DNA of 5,709 nt, from contig JNWL01000095.1 in the NCBI GenBank assembly GCA_000716465.1, positions 1 to 5,709 of the forward strand, in the 5' to 3' direction. Of the stretch, positions 1 to 5,684 are shown one piece after another. Within the stretch, counting starts at the first letter, position 1; each line of letters starts with the position of its first letter. The stretch is from Streptomyces bikiniensis (lineage in GTDB: Bacteria; Actinomycetota; Actinomycetes; Streptomycetales; Streptomycetaceae). The notes under the pieces were generated by a model. That model was given only the letters and a program-made list of their open reading frames with translations. It had not been told where the DNA came from and made no database searches. The translations under genes and the position numbers were made by a program.

Positions 1-310
1 ACGGTGTTCGACCTCGGCGGCCGCACCGTGACCGTCGTCCACCTCCCCGGTCACACCCCGGGCCACAGCGGCTACCTTGTCGAACCGGACGGCTTCCTGT
101 ACGTGGCGGACATCGACCTGACCTCGTTCGGCCCGTACTACGGGGACCCCGGCAGCAGCCTCCCGGACTTCGAGGCGTCCATGCGCCGCTGCCGGGAGAT
201 CGGCGCCCGCTGGTACGGCACGGGCCACCAGAAGGGCGTGATCGAGGGCGCGGCCGCGTTCTCCAGGACTGGTCACGGAGGTCGAGGAGGGACGGTTCCG
301 CGCAACGTGA
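1..310 (+). pseudogene. MBL-fold metallohydrolase, C-terminal part, frameshifted; left end outside window
   Basis: The frame is open from base 1, so the gene starts upstream. The visible part carries late metallo-beta-lactamase motifs: LPGHTPGH (likely metal ligand His at codon 18 of the window), the Asp of YVADIDLT (codon 37, motif 4) and the His of GTGHQKG (codon 76, motif 5). The N-terminal HxHxDH motif would lie outside. The family comprises metal-dependent hydrolases of thioesters, lactones and similar substrates; the substrate here is unknown. After codon 87 (about base 261) the reading frame becomes low-complexity and unlike the family. Shifting by one base restores a coding-like tail that reads LVTEVEEGRFRAT and stops at 308-310. 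From memory, relatives continue for tens of residues after the GHQKG-like motif, so the gene is probably both frameshifted and shortened. The fold is fairly certain; the exact lesion is inferred. Confidence 0.7.
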
Positions 311-628
311 CGCGCGCCCACCGGGCCGGTCGGAACAGACGTACCACCACGTCCCGCCAGGCCATGGGCCACGCAGGCCACGGTGCCGAGACCGGCATGC
401 CGCCACCCCCTGCGCCACACCATCAGGGAACCTGTCGAACCGTCAGTAGAGTCGGCAAAAGGTCGGCATTCAGCCGACCAGACCTGCTCGCACCCGAGCA
501 CACTCCGGAAGCGCACCCACCGACTGCGGAAGGGGTTGCGATACGTGCCCTCCCGCAGTCGCGACGACAGCCCTGACGGAGCCGAGCATCCCTCGGCCTT
601 GGATTGACGCAGAAGAGGAAAACCCGGG
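311..628. other. Spacer without a recognisable gene
   Basis: Neither strand shows a product I can recognise. The plus-strand frame that continues from the hydrolase to base 576 is rich in Arg, His and Pro and looks like non-coding read-through. The only structure seen is a small hairpin at 461-479. The stretch separates the broken hydrolase from the pirin remnant, whose 3' end faces it. Confidence 0.6.
461..479. terminator. Small hairpin, possible weak terminator
   Basis: GGTCGGC (461-467) pairs perfectly with GCCGACC (473-479) around the five-base loop ATTCA. A further GTCGGC copy lies just before it at 451-456. No T-tract follows on either strand. It lies between the converging ends of the hydrolase and the pirin remnant, so a bidirectional terminator role is plausible but unproven. 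Confidence 0.3.
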
Positions 629-859
629 TCAGCGCACCCGCCCCCGCGCCTTCAGCTGCGTCGCCGGCATCTCCGGGGCGGCCAGACGGCCGCCACCGTA
701 GTCCTTGACCTCGCCGAAGCGATCACCCGTCGTCCAGTCCTGCCGGGCCTCGCGGATCTCCTCGTCCGTGCGGCCCACGAAGTTCCACGACGTCTTCGTC
801 TCCCCCGCCTGCAGCCTCATCTGCTGGAGACGCCTCAAGAAGGCCCGAACACGGTCGTG
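629..859 (-). pseudogene. Pirin family protein, C-terminal remnant
   Basis: The minus-strand frame ending in TGA at 631-629 reads WNFVGRTDEEIREA, then RFGEV and GGRLAAPEMP, and closes with LKARGRVR. This is the usual C-terminus of bacterial pirins, non-heme-iron cupin proteins of about 300 residues. Only about 52 residues match (bases 787-629). The N-terminal cupin domain with its His-rich iron site is absent. The frame stays open upstream to a stop at 862-860, but that leader (HDRVRAFLRRLQQM) does not look like pirin. A TTG at 838 could in principle start a 69-residue peptide; no good ribosome binding site supports it. The best reading is a 5'-deleted gene, with the break close to the first Trp (785-787). 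Family identity is from motif memory, not a search. Confidence 0.75.
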
Positions 860-1119
860 TCACGAACTCTGCTGATGCCACTACGTGAGCTTTGCCTTCG
901 GGTTCGGCCTACGGGGCCGGCAGGACGCGAGCAGGAATTGCTCGGCCATCTCGGCGTATCGCGCACTCGCAGAAGCCGGGCCGACTGAGGTACCGGCCGT
1001 GCCGGAGCCGTAACTCAGCGCAAGTCGGCGGCGATGGACCTTACCGGTAGGGGTATCGACCCGGCGCTGGTGAAGGGCACACGGCGCAGGTTCCAGGCTC
1101 TACGACCGCGCTCCGGCGC
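860..1119. other. Spacer with possible unidentified coding remnant on the minus strand
   Basis: No intact gene is recognisable. On the minus strand, the frame ending in TAG at 883-881 reads RYAEMAEQFLLASCRPRRPN and then PKAKLT. Its codons carry mostly G or C in third position from about 966 down to the stop, and an ATG lies at 949-947. It could be the C-terminal end of a lost gene, but I cannot name a family. Upstream of about 970 the same frame loses the bias. The plus strand shows nothing convincing. Confidence 0.3.
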
Positions 1120-1161
1120 CTCCGGGCCGCGCGCCCTCGTGCAGGGGCGTCCGGCCCGGAG
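1120..1161 (-). terminator. Strong hairpin downstream of the NHL gene, likely terminator
   Basis: CTCCGGGCCG (1120-1129) pairs perfectly with CGGCCCGGAG (1152-1161). Inside it, 1132-1136 (CGCCC) pairs with 1145-1149 (GGGCG), leaving a short loop and a small internal bulge. It starts 46 bases after the stop of the NHL gene when read on the minus strand. There is no T-run, which is common for actinomycete terminators. Confidence 0.6.
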
Positions 1162-1207
1162 ACATCCGGCGAATGGTGCACTCATGTGCAGCGGGACACG
1201 GGGGCGA

Positions 1208-3139
1208 TCACTCCTCCGTGATCTCCAGGCCGGTGGAGTCCGACACGATGCCGCCCACCTGGAAGGTCAGACGAGTCGGTCCGACCGGCGCGGCGGCGGT
1301 TGCTTCCACGGCGACCCAGATGCTGGCTTTCGGATGCTCCCGCGAGAGGCCGAGATCCACATTCGCGCAGGTGAGAGTCCGCCCGTCAGCCGAAAGGACC
1401 GCGTCGAACTTCTCGTCTTCCTCTTTCGAATGCGACTTGACGGTCATCTGGTGCTTTACGTTCTCGCGGACGAAGGCCAGGCCGGCTCCCGAGGGGAGTG
1501 TCACCCTGACGGTCTGCCGGGGGACTTCTTGTTCTCCCTGGACCACCACCCCCGGGTACCTGAGTCCTACACCCCGCACCAGCTCTTGCGAGGGGGTTGC
1601 CGCAGTCACGGAGAACCGAGGTCCTGCGGTGACCGTGGCGCTCAGGACGATGCCCGGATGGCGGCCCGCGAGCAGCTGCCCGTCGCGGTAGGTGCCGGGG
1701 TCCACTGCGGTATCCGCTTTGACGGGAATGGTATAGACCAGCGGGCCCTTGTTCGCGTCACAGGTGTTGAGGTGCAGGTTGCCGGTGACGATCATGACGC
1801 GACGGCCGGATTCGAAGTAGCAGCCGAGGCTTCCTCTGCGCGCGCCGTCCCCGTTGTAGGAATAGGTGGGCCACTCCGCGAAGGTGAAGCCGGTGGGCGC
1901 GGTGAACCTCTGCACGATGTTCCCCGCGTCGACCGCCCGCCCCGCGTGGTAGGCGGTGATCTCCACGGTGAGTTCAGCGGTCTCACCGAGGCTGGCCCGC
2001 GGGACCTTGACCTGGCGGATCGTCAGGTTCCGCTCCTGGGCACCCGGCAGCTTCCACACCAGGTGACTCTCGCTGTCCGAGATGTACAGGTTGCCGCACG
2101 GGTCCATCGCCAGACCCCGAGGCGATCGCAGGGTGACTCCTGCGATTTGCTCCGCGCTGCCGCTGCCGACCGGTGTGTCGGGACCGGCGATCGTCGTGAT
2201 GACGCCCTTGCGGTCCACCTTCCGCACCCGGTGGTTCGTCCTGTCGGCGATGTACAGGTTTCCCTCGGCGTCCCTCGCCAGTGCGCAGGGGTCGTACATT
2301 TTGGCACGGTTGGCCGGTCCGCCGTCACCGCTGAAGCCAAAGCTGGTACCAAACCACCCATGACCGGTGCCGGCGAAGGTCGTGATGCCGTGCTGCGTCA
2401 CCTTCCACACCCGGTGGTTGTATTCATCGGCGATGTACAGGCTGCCGTCCTCGTCCATGCACAGTGCGGCGGGTTCTTTGACGGGAGGATCGCCCTGCCG
2501 CTGGAGCGAACTGTCGAGCGGCACACTGGAGATCTTGCCGTCCGTCATCTTGCGCACACGGTCCCTGGTTTCCTCGGCGATGAACAGAGTTCCCGCAGCG
2601 TCGAACATCAAGTTCGCCGGGCGGCCCAACGAGACTTCGGTGGGAACTCCCTCCTCCCGTCCGTAGCCATTCGATCCGTCGCCGGCCACCAGGGAAATCT
2701 CGCCTTCCGGCGTCACCTTCCGCACCCGGTAGTTTCCCCAGTCGGCGATGTACAGGTTTCCGGCAGCGTCGAGCGCAAGTGCGGTCGGGGAGTTGAGCCG
2801 TGCGGTCCGCGCGTTACCGCTGCGCGAGTCGTCACCGGTGTAACCTGCGGTTCCTTCTCCGGCCACCGTGGAGATCAGCCCGTCCGGCGTCACCTTCCGC
2901 ACCCGGTGGTTGCCCCGGTCGGCGATGAAGAGGGTGCCGTCATCGGCGAGCAGAAGGCCCGCCGGCGAGTTCAGCTCAGCGGCGGTGGCCTTTCCGCCGT
3001 CACCCTGGCCACCCTGCACTCCCGTACCGGCCACCACGGTCAGCACGCCCTCCGCATCCGGGATCGCCGGACGCCCGTCCGGCGATCCCGGATGTGCCGG
3101 AAGCATGTCCGTCTCAGTGATGTCCACCGTCAGAGTCAT
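1208..3139 (-). CDS. NHL-repeat beta-propeller protein with C-terminal beta-rich domain (643 aa)
   Basis: Residues about 30-368 contain six NHL-type repeats. Each has a VAGTG-like strand, a Leu/Pro turn and a signature such as LYIAD, followed by NHRVRKV (signatures near residues 70, 129, 185, 234, 295 and 351). Six such blades suggest a closed beta-propeller, a fold used for binding proteins, sugars or RNA. Blades 3, 4 and 6 are the most degenerate. Residues 369-643 are rich in alternating hydrophobic strands and look like two beta-sandwich segments (about 369-505 and 506-643) with no family I can name. The ATG at 3139 is chosen because AGGAGAA precedes it by 6 bases; codons upstream of it lose third-position G/C bias. 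This start gives no signal peptide or membrane segment, so export is uncertain. No catalytic motif is visible. The gene stands alone, divergent from the glycosyltransferase, and is followed by a hairpin. Confidence 0.88.
   Translation of the reverse strand: MTLTVDITETDMLPAHPGSPDGRPAIPDAEGVLTVVAGTGVQGGQGDGGKATAAELNSPAGLLLADDGTLFIADRGNHRVRKVTPDGLISTVAGEGTAGYTGDDSRSGNARTARLNSPTALALDAAGNLYIADWGNYRVRKVTPEGEISLVAGDGSNGYGREEGVPTEVSLGRPANLMFDAAGTLFIAEETRDRVRKMTDGKISSVPLDSSLQRQGDPPVKEPAALCMDEDGSLYIADEYNHRVWKVTQHGITTFAGTGHGWFGTSFGFSGDGGPANRAKMYDPCALARDAEGNLYIADRTNHRVRKVDRKGVITTIAGPDTPVGSGSAEQIAGVTLRSPRGLAMDPCGNLYISDSESHLVWKLPGAQERNLTIRQVKVPRASLGETAELTVEITAYHAGRAVDAGNIVQRFTAPTGFTFAEWPTYSYNGDGARRGSLGCYFESGRRVMIVTGNLHLNTCDANKGPLVYTIPVKADTAVDPGTYRDGQLLAGRHPGIVLSATVTAGPRFSVTAATPSQELVRGVGLRYPGVVVQGEQEVPRQTVRVTLPSGAGLAFVRENVKHQMTVKSHSKEEDEKFDAVLSADGRTLTCANVDLGLSREHPKASIWVAVEATAAAPVGPTRLTFQVGGIVSDSTGLEITEE
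2076..2933 (-). repeat. Direct DNA repeats encoding the NHL blades
   Basis: The plus-strand word GATGTACAGG, or a close variant, recurs at 2081, 2249, 2432, 2579 (GATGAACAGA), 2747 and 2924 (GATGAAGAGG). The spacings are 168, 183, 147, 168 and 177 bases. It encodes the LYIAD strand of each blade. Two stretches, 2706-2730 and 2883-2907, are identical over 25 bases; 2243-2263 and 2741-2761 are identical over 21. This points to blade duplication or later gene conversion. Confidence 0.85.
3055..3094. repeat. Perfect 19-bp inverted repeat inside the NHL gene
   Basis: CATCCGGGATCGCCGGACG (3055-3073) and CGTCCGGCGATCCCGGATG (3076-3094) are exact reverse complements separated by CC. The stem may extend by a wobble pair and one more pair (3053-3054 with 3095-3096). 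It covers codons 16-29 of the NHL protein and encodes HPGSPDGRPAIPD, a linker ahead of the first blade. In the mRNA it would form a very stable hairpin about 46 bases after the A of the start codon. Confidence 0.9.
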
Positions 3140-3145
3140 CGTCGA

Positions 3146-3152
3146 TTCTCCT
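3146..3152 (-). promoter_or_regulatory. Ribosome binding site deciding the NHL gene start
   Basis: On the minus strand AGGAGAA ends six bases before the ATG at 3139. The in-frame ATG at 3178 has only a distant GGAG, and the codons between the two starts have poor third-position bias, so this site fixes the start at 3139. Confidence 0.75.
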
Positions 3153-3310
3153 GCCTGGCTTGTGGTTTGCACGTCCATGGCGGCAGCCCCGCTCCGTAGG
3201 AATGGGGATACGCGGAAGAAAAGGCCGGCGCATCCGCCCACGAGCATCCTGCTCCAGGACCTCACAACCCGCATCCGAAAAAGAAACGCCCGGCCTCCGT
3301 CAAGTTGACG

Positions 3311-3335
3311 ACCGAACGGATTCGGTTGACCCGAA
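3311..3335. promoter_or_regulatory. Operator-like cluster of CCGAA/TTCGG half sites
   Basis: ACCGAA (3311-3316) and TTCGGT (3321-3326) form a 6-bp inverted repeat around CGGA. TTCGG (3321-3325) then pairs with CCGAA (3331-3335) around TTGAC. Three half sites thus alternate at roughly 10-base intervals, one per helical turn. The cluster lies about 170 bases upstream of the NHL start. It could be a regulator binding site; no regulator is encoded in the window and no known box is recognised. Confidence 0.35.
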
Positions 3336-3916
3336 TCAGCGATACAGGCAGCCACGCAGACCCTCGCCATACACCCGGTCACCCACGACGTCCCGAAAGC
3401 CCGGATACCTCCACCGCACGCCCAGCGCCGCCTGTCGGCACCATCGTCGCGTGCGGCGTCGAAGCCGCTGTTCGGTCGAGGCGGATGCCGGTTCATCCGT
3501 CTGCGGGGGGTGTTCATCGGAGAAGCGCCACTGCACTCACTCCTTTCGCTTCACCTGACTGCGGTGGGCGGGCAACGGATTGCGTTGTCGAAGGGCCGGG
3601 CCAGCGGCTACGAGGTCGGTTTCCTCGGTTTGCTCGTACCGCCGCGCACAACGGCGCACTTCATGACAGGTACGTGCGCCCCCATGAGCGCCCTCGTACC
3701 ACCCCGCGTCGCGGTGAACCTCGGCGCGGGCGGGGGTATCGCGGCGTTTTCGTGGGGCACTGCCGTTCGGGGCCGGGACACACTGACACCTGAGTTGATC
3801 TTCGTGCGGGAAATGGCCGGCAGATGCCGGAGGCCTGCGCAGAACTGCCCCGGGACGGCCGGACGGCTCTGCCGCGATGCGCCCCGGCGGGCTCGCGCCC
3901 TGCCCCGGACAGTTAT

Positions 3917-3949
3917 CCGCCACCCGCAGCCTGAGGCTGCGGGTGGCGG
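3917..3949. terminator. Perfect 15-bp hairpin upstream of the glycosyltransferase
   Basis: CCGCCACCCGCAGCC (3917-3931) is the exact reverse complement of GGCTGCGGGTGGCGG (3935-3949), with TGA as loop. It ends 64 bases before the GTG start at 4014. A terminator or insulator for transcription entering from the left is the simplest role. If the glycosyltransferase promoter lies further upstream, it would instead sit in the 5' leader as an attenuator-like element. No T-tract follows. Confidence 0.55.
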
Positions 3950-4003
3950 CAGGCGCCCGGGACGCGTGAAAGGGGCGCGTGCCGGTGGTGGCGCACTCTG
4001 CGG

Positions 4004-4009
4004 AAGGAG
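4004..4009 (+). promoter_or_regulatory. Ribosome binding site deciding the glycosyltransferase start
   Basis: AAGGAG lies four bases before GTG at 4014. It is the only strong site near the N-terminal edge of the conserved domain. The frame remains open far upstream (to about 3510), so this site rather than frame length sets the start. Confidence 0.7.
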
Positions 4010-4013
4010 TTTC

Positions 4014-5438
4014 GTGCAGCAGGACAGGGCGGCGGGCGGTTCGTTACCGCAGGCTACCGGGGTGCCGGACGTGGAGCGGTTGTCGGTCGTGGCGCGGGTG
4101 TACGGGTATCCGCCCGACCACAACGCAGGGTCGGAGTGGATGCTGCACTCGATGCTGCGGCCCCTGGCGAAGCGGGGGCACCGGGTGGAGGTGTGGCTGT
4201 CGCACCCGGGCAAGAGCCATGCGCCTTACGAGATCGACGGTGTGCACGTGGTGCCGTTCCAGGCCGGGATCGACTTCGTCTCCCGCGCCCGGCGTGCGGA
4301 CGTGCTGGTCTCCCACTACGAGAACGTGCCTCTGGTCGCCGGCATCGCCCGGGACCGCTCCATCCCGGTGGCGGTGATCTGCCACGACAACTTCGCCGGC
4401 AGCTTCCACAACGCCGCCGGCGCCGACCTGATGGTCTACAACAGCCAGTGGATCCGTCGCGACGGCGAGATCTTCTACGCCCGCTACCCGCAAGAGTTCC
4501 TGCCCAAGCGCAGCATCGTGGTGCGCCCGCCGGTCATCGCGCACGAGTACCGCACCCAGCCGGGTGAGTGTGTGACGCTGGTGAACCTGAACAGCGACAA
4601 GGGCGGGGAGCTGTTCTGGCGGATCGCCGCCTGGTCCCCGGAGTGGCGCTTTCGCGGAGTGAAAGGCGCCTACGGCGAGCAGGTGATGCCACCACCGAGG
4701 CTGCCGAACTGCGAGGTCGTCGACTCCGTCCCCGGCCACCGCATGCGCGAGCACGTCTACGCCCACGCCCGGGTGATCCTCATGCCCAGTCTGTACGAGT
4801 CGTGGGGACGGGTGGCGGTGGAGGCCTTCGCCTCGGGCATTCCCGTAATCGCCCACCCCACGCCCGGCCTGGTCGAAGCCCTCGGGGAAGCCGGGATCTT
4901 CGCCTACCGCGACGACCCCACCGCCTGGATCGACGCCCTCCGGTCCCTGCGCGATCCCCAGGCCTGGGCCCGCGCCTCCAAGCGGGCCCGGGCACGCTCC
5001 GACGAACTCAGCTCTGCCAGTGACATCGACCTGTGGTGCCAGGCCGTCGAAGCACTTCCCACCGCGCGCCCGCCGCGAGTCTTGCGCCGGCGCACCGGCA
5101 CCGGCCTCGCCGACGCCGCCCTGATGGGCGCCCGTGCTCTTCGTGACGGCACCCCCACCACGCACCTCCCCCGCATTCCCGCCCTGCGGCGAGTGAAGAA
5201 GGCGCTCGGGGACCGCGCCGGACAGCTGCGTATCCGCGCTCCGCGAAGCCCGCGCCGACAGGGAGCGGGCCCTTTGCTCCCGGGGGCCGAGACGGTCCGC
5301 CCAGTCGAGCCGGACCACTGCGACAAGGGCCTGCAGAAGACGGGCCGCGCCGACGACGGTGCCCGTCACAGCGCCCCGGTCCTCGGGCGTTCCCAGACCG
5401 GTCCGGTCAATTCCCAGCGAAAGGACGCCATGCCATGA
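4014..5438 (+). CDS. GT-B glycosyltransferase, family 4-like (474 aa)
   Basis: The protein would transfer a sugar from a nucleotide-sugar donor; donor and acceptor are unknown. Residues 22-62 (from LSVVARVYGYPPDHNAGSEW) form the first Rossmann strand and the glycine/serine loop of the acceptor domain. Residues 187-220, with TLVNLNSDKGGELFWRIA, open the donor domain. PSLYESWGRVAVEAF at 258-272 carries the E-x7-E pair (Glu262, Glu270) typical of retaining GT4 enzymes, followed by GIPVIAHPTPGLVEALGEAG. The GTG start is supported by AAGGAG at 4004. There is no signal peptide or membrane segment, so it is probably cytoplasmic. The domain ends near residue 345. The remaining 130 residues are basic and poorly conserved in style, with a possible local frame slip at about 5233-5275. 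The stop overlaps the next gene in ATGA, suggesting coupled translation. Confidence 0.9.
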   Translation: MQQDRAAGGSLPQATGVPDVERLSVVARVYGYPPDHNAGSEWMLHSMLRPLAKRGHRVEVWLSHPGKSHAPYEIDGVHVVPFQAGIDFVSRARRADVLVSHYENVPLVAGIARDRSIPVAVICHDNFAGSFHNAAGADLMVYNSQWIRRDGEIFYARYPQEFLPKRSIVVRPPVIAHEYRTQPGECVTLVNLNSDKGGELFWRIAAWSPEWRFRGVKGAYGEQVMPPPRLPNCEVVDSVPGHRMREHVYAHARVILMPSLYESWGRVAVEAFASGIPVIAHPTPGLVEALGEAGIFAYRDDPTAWIDALRSLRDPQAWARASKRARARSDELSSASDIDLWCQAVEALPTARPPRVLRRRTGTGLADAALMGARALRDGTPTTHLPRIPALRRVKKALGDRAGQLRIRAPRSPRRQGAGPLLPGAETVRPVEPDHCDKGLQKTGRADDGARHSAPVLGRSQTGPVNSQRKDAMP

Positions 5439-5602
5439 CCACTCCCAGACCGGGTTACCACTGCGTCAAACGGTTCAAGAACACAGGCAAGATCCAGGAC
5501 TTCCGTGTCCCCGACGACGTGACCTCGCTCGACGTCCGCATCTGGGGCAGCGGAGGCGGCGGCGATCTGGGCGGAGGAGGCGGCTACGCGGGCGGCGGCG
5601 CC

Positions 5603-5641
5603 GATGACGGCCTGGTGGTTGGTGGAGTACCGGTAGTTCTA
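5603..5641 (-). mobile_element. Possible IS5-type transposase remnant
   Basis: Read on the minus strand, 5638-5603 translates as NYRYSTNHQAVI. It resembles, from memory, the stretch NYRYSTNHQVVI found before the first catalytic Asp region in some actinomycete IS5-like transposases. A TAG stop (5641-5639) sits directly before it, and neither flank continues the similarity convincingly. It coincides with the point where the glycine-rich gene loses its coding bias. If real, it is a dead fragment of only about a dozen codons; chance resemblance cannot be excluded. Confidence 0.35.
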
Positions 5642-5651
5642 ATAGGTCACC

Positions 5652-5684
5652 GGTGGCCCCGAGCGCGTAAGCGCAAGAGGCACC
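5652..5684. other. Imperfect hairpin with GTAA loop at the right edge
   Basis: GCGC (5663-5666) and GCGC (5671-5674) close a GTAA loop, a GNRA-type tetraloop if transcribed. Outside it, GGTG (5652-5655) pairs with CACC (5681-5684) and CC (5657-5658) with GG (5679-5680), leaving a bulged G and a small internal loop. It could belong to a structured RNA or a mobile-element end, but the window stops 25 bases later. Confidence 0.3.

Larger units (their letters stand above)
3140..4013. other. Long divergent spacer between the NHL gene and the glycosyltransferase
   Basis: The 874 bases separate two genes that point away from each other, so both promoters should lie here. Open frames cross the stretch on both strands, but their products are rich in Arg, Pro, His and Cys, match no family I know and show no clear codon bias. 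I cannot place a convincing -10/-35 pair for either gene. Structures worth noting are the half-site cluster at 3311-3335, a small inverted repeat CGGATG/CATCCG at 3482-3499, a short palindrome at 3817-3830 and the strong hairpin at 3917-3949. Confidence 0.6.

Noticed and set aside
383..607. Short plus-strand open frame after the hydrolase
   Set aside because: Arg/His/Ser/Pro-rich with no motif, weak start context and no codon bias.
1208..3139. Periodic repeats considered as a CRISPR or satellite array
   Set aside because: The units are 147-183 bases apart, diverge freely and encode NHL blades in one frame.
1034..3199. Very long plus-strand open frame (721 codons) opposite the NHL gene
   Set aside because: Its product is an Arg/Gly/His-rich sequence with periodic HLPHPVV strings that are simply the antisense of the NHL repeats. 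Long antisense frames are usual over high-GC genes, and it has no recognisable domain.
3140..3517. Upstream in-frame extension of the NHL gene, including a weakly hydrophobic MLVGGCAGLFF segment
   Set aside because: Codons just before 3139 lose third-position G/C bias and the strong AGGAGAA fits the ATG at 3139. The hydrophobic segment is too short and irregular for a convincing signal peptide.
3912..3920. Possible DnaA box (TTATCCGCC)
   Set aside because: Only the first bases fit the actinomycete consensus, and no cluster of further boxes is present.
3510..4013. Upstream in-frame extension of the glycosyltransferase
   Set aside because: The frame is open but the sequence is not domain-like, crosses the perfect hairpin at 3917-3949, and a good ribosome binding site fits the GTG at 4014.
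3537..4213. Two overlapping minus-strand open frames in the divergent spacer
   Set aside because: Their products are Pro/Arg/Cys-rich, match nothing recognised and have no good ribosome binding site; one runs into the glycosyltransferase antisense.
4044..5369. Long minus-strand open frame opposite the glycosyltransferase
   Set aside because: Composition is that of an antisense shadow (Gly, Val, His, Arg, Asp rich), with no motif, while the plus strand encodes a clear GT4-like domain.
5359..5607. Open frame across the glycosyltransferase end and glycine-rich gene start
   Set aside because: It ends in an Arg-rich run that is the out-of-frame reading of the glycine codons; the in-frame glycine-rich gene explains the region better.
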